DNA of 64,000 nt from Paroceanicella profunda (GTDB lineage: Bacteria; Pseudomonadota; Alphaproteobacteria; Rhodobacterales; Rhodobacteraceae): the NCBI RefSeq assembly GCF_005887635.2, contig NZ_CP040818.1, positions 496,001 through 560,000 of the forward strand, read 5' to 3'. Every line of letters starts with the position of its first letter. The first letter of the stretch is position 1. The position numbers were made by a program, and so were the translations under genes. Under the pieces are notes generated by a model. It ran no database searches. It was not told the origin of the DNA and saw only the letters and a program-made list of their open reading frames with translations. This document shows positions 20,325 to 29,260 of this stretch, one piece after another.

Positions 20325-21291
20325 GGTCGCCCCCTTCGACAGCGCTCTCGCCGAGGCGCCGGAGGGCACCCGGGCCCGGTTCGTCTCCGCGCCGGGCTTC
20401 GGCTGGCCGCGCCCTCCCGGCGCCCAGGTGCGCCTGCGCTTCGCGGTCACGCAGCCGGGCGCGCGCGGCACGGCGCTGATCTTCCCCGGGCGCACCGAAT
20501 ACGCGGAGAAATATGGCCGGGTGATGGCCGCCCTTGCCGCGCGCGGCTTCGGCTCCGTGGTGATCGACTGGCGCGGACAGGGGCTCTCCACCCGTCCGCA
20601 CAACCGCACGGACCTCGGGCACGTGGCAGATTTCGCCGCCTATCAGGCCGATCTCGCCGCGGTGCTGGCGGCGCCGGAGGTGGCGTCCCTGCCCGGGCCG
20701 CGCATCCTGCTGGCGCATTCCATGGGGGGCTGCATCGCCCTGCGCGCGCTGCTCTCGGGGCTGGAGGTGCGCGCGGCGGTGCTCTCCGCGCCGATGTGGG
20801 GCTTCGACATTCCGCTCAGCGCGGCGCGTAGCGCCCGGCTGGTGGCGCGGCTGATGTGCGCCGTGGGGCGCTCGCGCCGCCACCTGCGCGCCGGGGAGAG
20901 GGACTATTACGCCCTCACCCAGCCGTTCGAGGACAACCTGCTCACCTCGGACCCCGCGCACTACGCCTGGCTGCGCGCGCATCTCACAAAGCGCCCGGAA
21001 CTGGGGCTGGGCGGGGTGAGCTGGGGCTGGCTGAACCGCGCCTTCCGCGAGATCGACGCGGTGGCCCGCCGCGACACCCCGCCGGTGCCGATGGTCACCT
21101 TCCTGGGCAGCGAGGAGCACATCGTCTCCCCCGAGGCGATCCGTGCGCGCATGGCCCGCACGCCCACCGGCCGGCTGGTCACGCTTCAGGGCGGGCGGCA
21201 CGAGGCCTGGATGGAGCGGCCGGAGCTTCAGGAGATCTGCTGGGCGGAAACCGACCGGTTGCTCATCGCACAGGGCCTGCTGCCCGGTTGA
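20317..21291 (+). CDS. Alpha/beta hydrolase, lysophospholipase (PldB-like)
   Basis: A 324-residue serine hydrolase of the monoacylglycerol lipase/lysophospholipase group. It has the oxyanion region FPGRTEYAEKYG, the IDWRGQGLS loop, and the nucleophile elbow LLAHSMGGCIALRA. A late PMVTFLGSEEHIVSPEAI holds the acid residue, and GGRHEAWME supplies the catalytic His. No signal peptide is visible. The best start is TTG at 20317, within the last codons of the SCP2 gene, giving an 8-bp overlap and translational coupling. Substrate preference (lysophospholipid or monoacylglycerol) is not determinable. Confidence 0.88.
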   Translation: MAEVAPFDSALAEAPEGTRARFVSAPGFGWPRPPGAQVRLRFAVTQPGARGTALIFPGRTEYAEKYGRVMAALAARGFGSVVIDWRGQGLSTRPHNRTDLGHVADFAAYQADLAAVLAAPEVASLPGPRILLAHSMGGCIALRALLSGLEVRAAVLSAPMWGFDIPLSAARSARLVARLMCAVGRSRRHLRAGERDYYALTQPFEDNLLTSDPAHYAWLRAHLTKRPELGLGGVSWGWLNRAFREIDAVARRDTPPVPMVTFLGSEEHIVSPEAIRARMARTPTGRLVTLQGGRHEAWMERPELQEICWAETDRLLIAQGLLPG

Positions 21292-21682
21292 CGCCGGACC
21301 CGCGCCTTCCCCCGGCGCGCAGGAAGACCGCCTTGGTGTGTTCCCGGTGGCGCCGGCTGCCTCCCTAGCGCCCGCCCCCCGGCGCGCGGGGCGACGGCCG
21401 GCGCAGCGCCTCACACCGGCACTCCCGGCCGCTGGCGCATCCGCCCTCCCCCGGCGGGCTGACGCCCCTCAGGGTGCCTGAACCGCGCGCGGAAGCACCG
21501 CAGCGGCCCGCCAGCCCTGCCCCGTCGGACTGACGCCCTTCCCATTGCCTGAGCCGCGCGCGGAGGCGCCGCGCCCGAACGTCAGCCCTGCTCCGGCGGG
21601 CCGGCACCCCTGACATGGCCGGGGGCGCAGGCGCCACGTTCGCGCGCCAGCATTGGGGCGACGCCGGCGCCGGCCGGTGCGG
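21292..21682. repeat. Convergent gap with a 71-bp tandem repeat
   Basis: No gene is seen between the convergent hydrolase and hisN. Units of exactly 71 bp start at 21443, 21514 and 21585, each opening GCCCT(C/G)C(C/T)CCG. The first two match over most of their length (shared TGACGCCC, TTGCCTGA-like and CCGCGCGCGGA blocks); the third diverges after about 30 bases. It is not CRISPR because the units abut without spacers. Confidence 0.75.
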
Positions 21683-22504
21683 TCAGGCGCGGGAGAGGCG
21701 TTCCAGCGCGGCGGCGTGGACCCGGGCATCGCCGGCGGCCAGCACGCGCCCGCCCATGTGGGCCGGGCCGCCCTGCCAGTTCGTCACGATGCCGCCGGCG
21801 GCCTCGATGACAGCGATCGGGCCCTGTACGTCATAGGCCTGCAGGCCGGCCTCGATCACGAGATCCACCTGCCCCAGCGCCACAAGCGCGTAGGCGTAGC
21901 AATCCAGCCCGTAGCGCGTGAGGCGCACCCGGTCGCGCACCGCCTCGAAGCCGGCGCGCTCGGCCGGGGTGCCGACCTCGGGGAAGGTGGTGAACAGCGT
22001 GGCGGAGCCGAGGTTGGCGCAGGGCCGCACGGCCAGCGGCGTGGCCGCGCCGCCGCGTTCCAGGCGCGCCGCGCCGAAGCCGCCGATGAAGCGTTCCCCG
22101 GTCCAGGGCTGGTCGACGATGCCCATCACCGGGCCGGCGCCGGCGTCGAGGCCGATCAGCACGCCCCAGCTCGGGCAGCCGGAGATGTAGGCGCGGGTGC
22201 CGTCGATCGGGTCCAGCACCCAGGTGAGGCCGCTGGTGCCCGCCTGCGTGCCGTGCTCCTCGCCCAGGATGCCATCCTCGGGGCGGCGGCGGGCGAGGAT
22301 CTCGCGCATCGCCGTCTCGGCCTCGCGGTCGGCGGCGGTGACCGGGTCGAAGTGGTCGTCGCGCTTGGTGTCGGCGGCGAGACCGGCGGTGCGGAAATGC
22401 CGGAGCGTCGCCACCCGGGCTGCGTCGGCCAGCGCATGCGCCGTGGCCATGAGCTCGGCCTGCAGGGCGGGTGTGGCGAGGGCTGCGGAAAGGTCGTCGG
22501 TCAT
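21683..22504 (-). CDS. hisN: Histidinol-phosphatase, inositol monophosphatase family
   Basis: HisN-type phosphatases remove phosphate from L-histidinol phosphate in histidine synthesis. The 273-residue protein has the metal-binding motifs of the IMPase fold: GEEHG, WVLDPIDGTRAYISG and YDVQGPIAVIEAAGG, in the right order. DKRDD-like residues (DTKRDDHFDPVTAAD) and WGVLIGL favour the HisN subgroup over plain inositol monophosphatases. The ATG at 22504 follows directly on a hairpin with a U-tract whose 3' arm holds the only Shine-Dalgarno-like sequence (see terminator entry). A related sugar phosphatase role cannot be excluded. Confidence 0.88.
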   Translation of the reverse strand: MTDDLSAALATPALQAELMATAHALADAARVATLRHFRTAGLAADTKRDDHFDPVTAADREAETAMREILARRRPEDGILGEEHGTQAGTSGLTWVLDPIDGTRAYISGCPSWGVLIGLDAGAGPVMGIVDQPWTGERFIGGFGAARLERGGAATPLAVRPCANLGSATLFTTFPEVGTPAERAGFEAVRDRVRLTRYGLDCYAYALVALGQVDLVIEAGLQAYDVQGPIAVIEAAGGIVTNWQGGPAHMGGRVLAAGDARVHAAALERLSRA

Positions 22505-22505
22505 G

Positions 22506-22541
22506 AAAAATCCCCGGGGCCGGTCTGGCCAACGGGGATTT
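22506..22541 (-). terminator. Terminator hairpin overlapping the hisN ribosome-binding site
   Basis: On the minus strand AAATCCCC (22541-22534) pairs with GGGGATTT (22515-22508), with an inner GGCC/GGCC stem, and is followed by TTTTT then C and the hisN ATG. It looks like an intrinsic terminator for the upstream XRE gene. The GGGGA in its 3' arm is also the only candidate Shine-Dalgarno for hisN. Confidence 0.65.
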
Positions 22542-22605
22542 CACATCGCGGACCGATGGTCAACGGTTCTGGCCGGGCGGCACGCGGTGCGGCCCGGCGT
22601 CAGTC

Positions 22606-22995
22606 TCAGGCGGCGTCGCTCAGGACGCGGGCCAGTTCGAACAGGCGCTTGCGCTGCTCTTCCGGGATCGAATAGTAGGAGCGCACCAGTTCGAGGGCCT
22701 CCTTGTCGGCCAGCAGGTCGCCGCGGGCCACGGCCACTTCGGTCACCATGTCGGGCTGATGCTCGGCGATGTCCTCGCCGTTCGCGCCTTCGAAGAAGAA
22801 GCTCACCGGAACATCGAGGGCGCTCGAGATGTCCCACAGGCGGGACGCGCTGACCCGGTTCATGCCGGTCTCGTACTTCTGGATCTGCTGGAACTTGATT
22901 CCGATGAGATCGCCGAGCTGCTGCTGCGTCATGCCCACCATCCAGCGACGGTGACGGATGCGCTTGCCGACATGAACGTCCACACGATGTTTCAT
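22606..22995 (-). CDS. XRE-family helix-turn-helix regulator
   Basis: A 129-residue DNA-binding protein of a small XRE family widespread in alphaproteobacteria. The helix-turn-helix is MTQQQLGDLIGIKFQQIQKY, with N-terminal KRIRHRRWMVG. Next come the RVSASRLWDISSALDVPVSFFF segment and a C-terminal helix ELVRSYYSIPEEQRKRLFELARVL. ATG 22995 follows GGAG. A GC-rich hairpin (22572-22598) lies just past the stop. Upstream, the 254-bp gap to typA contains two copies of the palindrome TTTTGCAAAA, plausible autoregulatory operators. Target genes are unknown. Confidence 0.9.
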   Translation of the reverse strand: MKHRVDVHVGKRIRHRRWMVGMTQQQLGDLIGIKFQQIQKYETGMNRVSASRLWDISSALDVPVSFFFEGANGEDIAEHQPDMVTEVAVARGDLLADKEALELVRSYYSIPEEQRKRLFELARVLSDAA

Positions 22996-23180
22996 TCCAT
23001 CATCTCCAGTTTCAGCTTGGTGCCGCGCCCGATGCCGGCTCTGCCCTTCACTATGCAGAAAGCGTGCCAACTCGCCGTAAGCGGGAATTCCGGCGATTTC
23101 TTTCTGCCGAGGGGCGTTCGGCCGGCTCAGCGGGGGTTGGCCGTTGCAAAAGGCCAACTCACCCTGGAGACAATGTGCAG

Positions 23181-23237
23181 ATTGAAAAATTCAATTCAGG
23201 GTAGTTTTGCAAAACGCAATGCATTTTGCAAAACTAC
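23181..23237. promoter_or_regulatory. Paired palindromes upstream of the XRE gene
   Basis: Two perfect palindromes TTTTGCAAAA lie at 23205-23214 and 23224-23233, centres 19 bp apart. They are embedded in a perfect 14-bp inverted repeat, with arms at 23201-23214 and 23224-23237 and a 9-base loop. A further perfect repeat ATTGAA-AAA-TTCAAT is at 23181-23195. The block is strongly AT-rich and starts 13 bp past the typA stop. It may be a two-site operator for the XRE protein, a typA terminator, or both. Confidence 0.6.
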
Positions 23238-23249
23238 GTTTGCAGGCGA

Positions 23250-25070
23250 TCAGACGCCTTCCTTGCGCGACTCCCGCTTGCGCTCATGCGGATCCAGGTA
23301 GCGCTTGCGGATGCGAATGGAGTTCGGCGTCACCTCGACGAGTTCGTCATCGTTGATATAGGCGATCGCCTGCTCCAGCGTGAGCCGGGTCGGGGTGGTG
23401 AGGGTCACCGCCTCGTCCTTGCCGGACGCGCGCATGTTGGTGAGCTTCTTGCCCTTGAGCGGGTTCACTTCCAGGTCGTTGTCGCGGCTGTGCTCGCCGA
23501 TCACCATGCCCTGGTAGACCTTCTCGCCGGCCGAGATGAACAGCTTGCCGCGCTCCTCGAGGTTCCACAGCGCGTAGGCCACGCTGTCGCCGTCCTCCAT
23601 GGAGATCAGCACGCCGGCCCGGCGGCCGGGCAGCGCGCCCTTCCACTCGGTCCAGCCGTGGAACACGCGGTTCAGCACGCCGGTGCCGCGGGTGTCGGTG
23701 AGGAACTCGCCGTGGTAGCCGATCAGCCCGCGCGACGGCACGTGCGCCACGATGCGAGTCTTGCCGGCGCCGCCGGGGGCCATGGCCACCAGCTCGCCCT
23801 TGCGCAGGGAGATCTTCTCCACCACCGTGCCCGAGTATTCCTCGTCCACGTCGATCGTCGCTTCCTCGACCGGCTCCATGCGCTGGCCGTTCTCCTCGCG
23901 GATGATCACCCGGGGGCGGGAGATCGACAGCTCGAAGCCCTCGCGGCGCATGTTCTCGATGAGCACGCCCATCTGCAGCTCGCCGCGGCCGGAGACCTCG
24001 AAGGCCTCGCCGCCGGGGGTGTCGGCCACGCGGATCGCCACGTTCGATTCCGCTTCGCGCAGCAGGCGGTCGCGGATGACGCGGGACTGGACCTTGTCGC
24101 CGTCACGGCCGGCCAGCGGGCTGTCGTTGATGCCGAAGGTCACGGTGATGGTGGGCGGGTCGATCGGCTGCGAGGGGATAGCGGCGTCGATGGACAGGTC
24201 GCAGATCGTGTCGGCCACGGTCGGCTTGGTCATGCCGGCCAGCGCCACGATGTCGCCTGCCTGCGCCTCGTCCACCGGCTGGCGGCCGAGGCCGCGGAAC
24301 GCCAGTACCTTGGAGATGCGGAAGCGCTCGATTTCCTCGCCCTTGCGGGACAGGGCCTTCACGCTCATGCCGGCCTTCACGGTGCCGGTCTCGATGCGGC
24401 CGGTCAGGATGCGGCCCAGGAACGGGTCGGCTTCCAGCGTGGTGGCCAGCATGGAGAACGGCGCGGAGGCCTGCGCGGCCTGCCTGGGCGCCCGCACGTG
24501 CGACTGGACCACCTCGAAGAGCGCGGTGAGGTCCTTGCGCGGGCCGTCCAGTTCCCTGTCGGCCCAGCCGTTGCGGCCGGAGGCGTAGAGGATCGGGAAC
24601 TCGAGCTGCTCCTCGTTGGCGTCCAGCGCCACGAAGAGGTCGAACACCTCGTCCAGCGCCCGGTCCGGCTCGGCGTCCGGCTTGTCGACCTTGTTGAGCA
24701 CCACGATCGGGCGCAGGCCGAGGGCGAGCGCCTTGGAGGTCACGAACTTGGTCTGCGGCATCGGGCCCTCGGCGGCATCGACGAGCAGGACGACACCGTC
24801 GACCATCGACAGGATGCGCTCCACCTCGCCGCCGAAATCGGCATGGCCGGGGGTGTCGACGATGTTGATCCGGTGGCCCTGCCAGTCGACCGAGGTGCAT
24901 TTCGCGAGGATGGTGATCCCGCGTTCGCGCTCCAGGTCGTTGCTGTCCATCGCGCGCTCGGTGACAGCGGCATTGGCACGGTAGGTTCCGGACTGTTTCA
25001 GCAGTTCGTCGACGAGCGTGGTCTTGCCATGGTCAACGTGGGCGATGATCGCAATGTTGCGAAGCGTCAT
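23250..25070 (-). CDS. typA: Translational GTPase TypA/BipA
   Basis: A ribosome-binding GTPase of the elongation-factor family, involved in stress and cold adaptation and in 50S assembly. The 606-residue length is standard. GTPase motifs are AHVDHGKTT (G1), RGITI (G2), [10 protein letters not shown] (G3) and NKVDKPDA (G4). The EF-G-like domains III/V and the TypA-specific C-terminal domain follow, including [24 protein letters not shown] and the ending [18 protein letters not shown] 25070 has AGGA upstream. Longer in-frame starts lack conservation. Confidence 0.97.
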   Translation of the reverse strand: MTLRNIAIIAHVDHGKTTLVDELLKQSGTYRANAAVTERAMDSNDLERERGITILAKCTSVDWQGHRINIVDTPGHADFGGEVERILSMVDGVVLLVDAAEGPMPQTKFVTSKALALGLRPIVVLNKVDKPDAEPDRALDEVFDLFVALDANEEQLEFPILYASGRNGWADRELDGPRKDLTALFEVVQSHVRAPRQAAQASAPFSMLATTLEADPFLGRILTGRIETGTVKAGMSVKALSRKGEEIERFRISKVLAFRGLGRQPVDEAQAGDIVALAGMTKPTVADTICDLSIDAAIPSQPIDPPTITVTFGINDSPLAGRDGDKVQSRVIRDRLLREAESNVAIRVADTPGGEAFEVSGRGELQMGVLIENMRREGFELSISRPRVIIREENGQRMEPVEEATIDVDEEYSGTVVEKISLRKGELVAMAPGGAGKTRIVAHVPSRGLIGYHGEFLTDTRGTGVLNRVFHGWTEWKGALPGRRAGVLISMEDGDSVAYALWNLEERGKLFISAGEKVYQGMVIGEHSRDNDLEVNPLKGKKLTNMRASGKDEAVTLTTPTRLTLEQAIAYINDDELVEVTPNSIRIRKRYLDPHERKRESRKEGV

Positions 25071-25260
25071 GACGGGAGTCCTGTAAGAGAGGGCCTGGGC
25101 GGCAGGCATTGGCCCGGCCTTTAGGCGAATCGGCGCCCGAATGCCAGTGGGCAAATGCCGCATTGCCGCAAACTGTGCCCTGCGCGCAGCACAAATGCAC
25201 TGCGATTCCGCGGATCGGCGCCTTTTGCGACAGGTTCGCGACACCGCCCGGCGGCGCGGA

Positions 25261-26289
25261 TCAGAGCGCCCAGTCCGCCCAGCGGCCGTGGAAATCGCCC
25301 CGGCCCAGCTCTTGCGTCTCCCCGCCCGGCCAGAGGGTGAGCAGGATGGCGGCGGATCCGCGGCTCCTGTCCGCCTCCATCCGCAGCCAGGCGAGCGGCG
25401 CCTGCGCCGTTGCCCCGGCCCCCGCCTGCGCCATCGCCGCGCGGATGCGTTCCCGGGTTTCGGGTGGCATGTACTGCCACATGATCGAGTGCATCAGCAC
25501 CCGCACCGACCGGGGCAGCGGCGGCGTGGCGAGCCGGGCCTCCACCCAGTCCGCCGCGTCGGCCTCCTCCACCGCCCAGGGCGCTTCGGCAACCAGGTCG
25601 AGCGCGCCCTCCGCCCGGGCCAGCCGCGCCGCCTGGTCGGCCCAGACATAGGCGAGCATGCGGGCCCGCGCCGCCCTGTCACGCACCGGAACCGGGGCAC
25701 GGTCGCAGGCCGCGCGCGCGATCACCGAGAGCGGAGTGGAGGTGTCCGGCCAGCGCCCGCGCCACTCGCAGGCGATGGCGACCCGCGCGCTGCCCCAGCG
25801 CCCGGCGGCGCCCAGGTCGTAGCTGTAGCGGTCGAAGGCGAGGTTGAGGCCGGCGCTGGCGCCGATCTCCAGCAGTTCCAGCGGCAGGCCGGTGCGCCGG
25901 GCGATCTCCAGCGCGCCGCCCAGCAGGACGCCCGAGCGGGCGACCTCGTTGGTCTGCGGGGCGCTGTCGAGCCAGGGCAGCAGGAACGCCTGGTGCGCGC
26001 GCAGCGCCTCGGCCAGCCCGGCCTCCAGCGCGCCGGCGCCCGGCGGGTAGGCGGCGGTGAGCGCGGGCGAGCGCCCGTCGCGCGCCAGCGCGTGCAGCCC
26101 GCCACACAGGCGCAGCGCCAGCGCATCGGCCACCGGCTCTCCCGGCCAGTCGGCAATGCGCCGCAGCAGCTCCCCCTCCAGCATGCCCGGCACCAGCCTG
26201 CACACGCGCGCGGTGAGCGGAGACCCCAGCGCCTCGCAGGCCTCAGCCTGACGCCGGAACGCCTCCTCGATGGCCAAAGGTAATGTCAC
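25261..26289 (-). CDS. DUF2332 protein, methyltransferase-like
   Basis: A 342-residue cytoplasmic protein of the uncharacterised DUF2332 family. It has LLEIGASAGLNLAFDRYSYDL, which resembles the SAM-binding motif I of class I methyltransferases, and MHSIMWQYMPPETRERI, a hallmark of the family. The C-terminus has RMEADRS and ILLTLWPGGE. The start is GTG at 26289, preceded by AAGGGGGAG; no ATG fits the conserved N-terminus. It is divergent from the quinone oxidoreductase gene with a 69-bp gap. Function is unknown; methyl transfer is only suggested by the motif. Confidence 0.85.
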   Translation of the reverse strand: MTLPLAIEEAFRRQAEACEALGSPLTARVCRLVPGMLEGELLRRIADWPGEPVADALALRLCGGLHALARDGRSPALTAAYPPGAGALEAGLAEALRAHQAFLLPWLDSAPQTNEVARSGVLLGGALEIARRTGLPLELLEIGASAGLNLAFDRYSYDLGAAGRWGSARVAIACEWRGRWPDTSTPLSVIARAACDRAPVPVRDRAARARMLAYVWADQAARLARAEGALDLVAEAPWAVEEADAADWVEARLATPPLPRSVRVLMHSIMWQYMPPETRERIRAAMAQAGAGATAQAPLAWLRMEADRSRGSAAILLTLWPGGETQELGRGDFHGRWADWAL

Positions 26290-26358
26290 GTCCCGCTCCC
26301 CCTTGATCCCCCGAAGCAGTTAACTGGGAAAACAGGCTCAAGACCAGAGGAGGATTCG

Positions 26359-27330
26359 ATGCGAAGCGCGAGACTGCACGAGCTGGGCGGCGCCCTGCAC
26401 ATCGACACGTTGCCCAGCCCGGAGCCGGGCCCGGGGGAGGCGCTGGTGCGCGTGCACGCCTGCGGGGTGAACTTCGCCGACACGCTGATGGTGCGCGGCC
26501 GCTACCAGGAGAAGCCGCCCCTGCCCTTCGCCCCGGGCATGGAGGTGGCGGGCGAGGTGATCGCGCTCGGCGCCGGGGCCACGGGGCCGGCGCCGGGCAC
26601 GCGGGTGGCGGGGGTGACCGGCTTCGGCGGCTTCGCCGAGGAGATCGTGCTGCCGGCCGCCGGCCTCACCGCGCTGCCCGACGCGATGCCGATGGTCGAG
26701 GCGGCGGGGTTCATCGTGGCCTATGGCACCTCGCACCTGGCGCTGGACCACCGGGCCCGGATGCGCCCGGGCGAGCGGCTGCTCGTGCTCGGCGCGGCCG
26801 GCGGCATCGGGCTGACGGCGGTGGAGATCGGCAAGCTGATGGGCGCGGAGGTGATCGCCTGCGCGCGCGGCGCGGACCGGCTCGCCGTGGCGCGCGGCAA
26901 GGGCGCGGACCACCTGATCGACAGCGAGGACGGCGACCTGCGCAACCGGGTGAGGGCGCTCGGCGGGGCGGACGTGGTCTATGATCCGGTGGGCGGCGCG
27001 CTGTTCGACGCGGCGCTGCGCGCCTGCAACCCGGAGGCGCGCGTGCTGCCGCTGGGCTTTGCCTCCGGAGATATCCCGCAGATCCCGGCGAACATCCTGC
27101 TGGTCAAGAACATCGACGTGATCGGCTTCTACTGGGGCGGCTACCCGCGCTTCCGCCCGGAGGTTCTGGCCCGCAGCACCGCGACGCTGTTCGGCTGGTA
27201 TGCCGAGGGCCGGCTCTCGCCCCATGTCTCCGGCCGCGTGCCGCTGGAGGAGGCCGGCGCGGCCCTGGCGCTGCTGGCCGAGCGGCGGGCCACCGGCAAG
27301 GTGGTGGTCACCATGCCGGCCTGCGCGTGA
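26359..27330 (+). CDS. NADPH:quinone oxidoreductase, zinc-less MDR family
   Basis: A 323-residue medium-chain dehydrogenase/reductase of the quinone oxidoreductase (zeta-crystallin) type, which reduces quinones or enoyl substrates with NADPH. It has HACGVNFADTLMVRGRYQEKP near the N-terminus, PFAPGMEVAGEV, the Rossmann glycine motif LVLGAAGGIGLTAVEIGKLMGA, and VYDPVGGALFDAAL. It ends with AGAALALLAERRATGKVVV. The Cys/His zinc ligands of alcohol dehydrogenases are absent. ATG 26359 has GAGGAGG 5-6 bases upstream. The substrate is unknown. Confidence 0.92.
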   Translation: MRSARLHELGGALHIDTLPSPEPGPGEALVRVHACGVNFADTLMVRGRYQEKPPLPFAPGMEVAGEVIALGAGATGPAPGTRVAGVTGFGGFAEEIVLPAAGLTALPDAMPMVEAAGFIVAYGTSHLALDHRARMRPGERLLVLGAAGGIGLTAVEIGKLMGAEVIACARGADRLAVARGKGADHLIDSEDGDLRNRVRALGGADVVYDPVGGALFDAALRACNPEARVLPLGFASGDIPQIPANILLVKNIDVIGFYWGGYPRFRPEVLARSTATLFGWYAEGRLSPHVSGRVPLEEAGAALALLAERRATGKVVVTMPACA

Positions 27331-27339
27331 AGCCCCGCC

Positions 27340-27414
27340 GCCGCCCGGGCCCCGCGGCCACCTGCCGCCCGGGCACCTGAGGCCCCTTGTCGCCCGGGCG
27401 CCCGGGCCGCCCCG
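27340..27414. repeat. Short 24-25 bp tandem repeat at a convergent junction
   Basis: Units starting G(C/T)CGCCCGGGC occur at 27340, 27364 and 27389 between the convergent quinone oxidoreductase and LysR genes. They fill nearly all of the 84-bp gap. Confidence 0.55.
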
Positions 27415-28287
27415 CTACTGGGCGGCCATGGCGGAGGCGCCGCGATACGCCTCGCGGATCATTCCCGCCAGCGCCTGTGCCGGGCCTGAATCCGGGCCGG
27501 AGGCGGCATACATGTTCACCCGCACATGCGGCAGTTCGGGCAGCGCGCCGGTGTGGCGGATGCGCTCGAAATAGGGCGGCAGGGTGGTGTCGATGCAGGC
27601 ATGGATGGCGAGGTCGGCGGAGACCGCCGCCTCCACCGAGCGGGTGTTGTCGGAGTTCACCGCCATCTCCCAGTCGATCCCGGCGGAATCGAGCGCGGAC
27701 TGGGTGACGGCGCGGAAGATGCAGATGTTCTCGAAGGCCAGCCGCAGCGGCCGGTTGCGCCAGGTGGAGCCCCCCGGCGCGCCGACCCAGACCAGCTGCG
27801 GCGTGTCCAGCGTCTCGCCCCCGGCGTCGAGCACGTCCTCCGTGGTGAGGATCACGTCGATCTCCCCGGCCTCGTAGCGCCGCTTCAGCTTGCGCGTGTA
27901 GCTCGAATCAAGCGTGACCCGGATGCGCGGATAGGCGTGGTGGAATCGGTGCAGCACCTCGGGGATGTAGGGATAGACGATGTCATGCGGCACCCCGAGG
28001 CGCACCTCCCCGGAATAGGCGGTGTCCGTCATCCGGGACCAGACCTCGTCGTTGAGCTCCAGGATCCGCTTGCCGAAGGACAGGAGCTGCTCACCCTGCA
28101 GGGTGAGCGCCACCCCCCGCCCCGAGCGGTCCAGCAGCGGCTGACCGAGCATTTCCTCCAGCCGTTTCAACTGCATGGAGACCGCCGACTGGGTGAGGTG
28201 CAGCCGCGCCGCGGCGCGGGTGACACCACCGGTTTCCGCCACCATCACGAAGGAGCGCAGCGCGGTCATGTCGATGTTTCGGGCCAT
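27415..28287 (-). CDS. LysR-family transcriptional regulator
   Basis: A 290-residue regulator. The N-terminal winged helix-turn-helix reads ALRSFVMVAETGGVTRAAAR, followed by LHLTQSAVSMQLKRLEEMLG. A periplasmic-binding-protein-like effector domain follows (EVRLGVPHDIVYPYIPEVL). ATG 28287. It is divergent from the small DUF1127 gene, and a 9-bp inverted repeat lies just upstream of its own start, possibly its operator or that of another factor. Effector and targets are unknown; the adjacent convergent oxidoreductase is not an obvious divergent target. Confidence 0.93.
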   Translation of the reverse strand: MARNIDMTALRSFVMVAETGGVTRAAARLHLTQSAVSMQLKRLEEMLGQPLLDRSGRGVALTLQGEQLLSFGKRILELNDEVWSRMTDTAYSGEVRLGVPHDIVYPYIPEVLHRFHHAYPRIRVTLDSSYTRKLKRRYEAGEIDVILTTEDVLDAGGETLDTPQLVWVGAPGGSTWRNRPLRLAFENICIFRAVTQSALDSAGIDWEMAVNSDNTRSVEAAVSADLAIHACIDTTLPPYFERIRHTGALPELPHVRVNMYAASGPDSGPAQALAGMIREAYRGASAMAAQ

Positions 28288-28306
28288 GGTCCTGTTCCTC
28301 GTGGAG

Positions 28307-28329
28307 ACACATCATCGTCCATGATGTGT
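28307..28329. promoter_or_regulatory. Inverted repeat in the LysR/DUF1127 gap
   Basis: ACACATCAT-CGTCC-ATGATGTGT is a perfect 9-bp inverted repeat 20 bp upstream of the LysR start codon. It suits an operator or a 5'-leader hairpin. Confidence 0.45.
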
Positions 28330-28433
28330 GACGAAACTAACATTCATTTCCGTTGAGCGGGTGCATAACCCATATCTATCACAGCCAGTGATGGCCGCAA
28401 CAGTTTGAATTAGAATCAGGAATGGATCATATC

Positions 28434-28655
28434 ATGAACACGACATCTCTCTCCCGGAGGCACGCACAGCGGAAGGTCCGGCGGGGCGCCGGCTGGTCGC
28501 TCTTCGGCCTGCTGCGCCGCTGGATGGAGGTCTCCGCGCAGCGCCGCCGGCTGGAGCACCTGGACGACCGCACGCTGGAAGACATCGGCATCACCCGCGA
28601 CGACGCCCGTGCAGAAGCGTCCCGCCGCTTCTGGGATCTTCCGCGCAGCTACTGA
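28434..28655 (+). CDS. DUF1127 small basic protein
   Basis: A small Arg-rich protein of 73 residues (77 if the ATG at 28422 is used). The C-terminal half, RRLEHLDDRTLEDIGITRDDARAE, is the DUF1127 signature. These alphaproteobacterial micro-proteins have been implicated in RNA turnover and in phosphate or carbon metabolism. Start 28434 is preferred because TGGA lies 7 bases before it, while at 28422 the AGGA abuts the ATG. The stop overlaps the stop of the convergent thpR gene by 7 bp, so the two mRNAs are complementary at their 3' ends. Confidence 0.88.
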   Translation: MNTTSLSRRHAQRKVRRGAGWSLFGLLRRWMEVSAQRRRLEHLDDRTLEDIGITRDDARAEASRRFWDLPRSY

Positions 28656-29191
28656 GTGAATGGATATTCCGCGAGTTCCGTGTAGACGGACCCTGACCGG
28701 CCGGGATCCGAGCGATAGAGGCAGAAGCTCTCCGCGCTCCAGGGCCCCGCGAAAAACCCTGCCCGGGCCGCAATCCAGCGGGCCAGATCGGCGCCTCCCC
28801 CCTCACCGGGTCGGAACCGCGCCAGCGTGACATGCGGGACGAAGCGTGCATGGCGCGCCGAGAGCCCCGCGGCCCGGGCCACCGACATCACCCGCCCCTG
28901 CAACCGGACCAGCGCCGGGTCCGCGCCCAGCGCGGCATGCAGCAGCCGCGGCCGCGCGCCGCCGAACATGCCCAGCCCCGTGATGTCCAGAGACACCGGT
29001 CCGGCCAGGCGGATCTCCTCCAGGCCCAGATGCAGTTCCTCCGCGAGGTGCCGGTCACACTCCCCGAAGAACCCCAGCGTGACGTGATAGTTTTCCGGCG
29101 GCTCCGGGCGCCCGGCCGGCAGCCCTGCCGACAGGATCTCGAGACGCGCGACCGCTGCCTCGGGCAGCGGGATGGCAGCAAAGAGACGCAT
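28649..29191 (-). CDS. thpR: RNA 2',3'-cyclic phosphodiesterase
   Basis: A 180-residue member of the 2H phosphoesterase superfamily, formerly called 2'-5' RNA ligase. It opens 2',3'-cyclic phosphates on RNA. Both catalytic HxT motifs are present: HVTLGFFGE at about residue 36 and HVTLARFRPGE at about 125. The N-terminal MRLFAAIPLPE is canonical. It ends inside the 3' end of the DUF1127 gene (7-bp tail-to-tail overlap). Confidence 0.93.
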   Translation of the reverse strand: MRLFAAIPLPEAAVARLEILSAGLPAGRPEPPENYHVTLGFFGECDRHLAEELHLGLEEIRLAGPVSLDITGLGMFGGARPRLLHAALGADPALVRLQGRVMSVARAAGLSARHARFVPHVTLARFRPGEGGGADLARWIAARAGFFAGPWSAESFCLYRSDPGRSGSVYTELAEYPFTQ

Positions 29192-29260
29192 TCCACGTAG
29201 CCCGGTTCAGGGACCGGGCGTCTGCTGGCCCGGCACGGCGGCCGGGCGGAAGAGGGGCCG

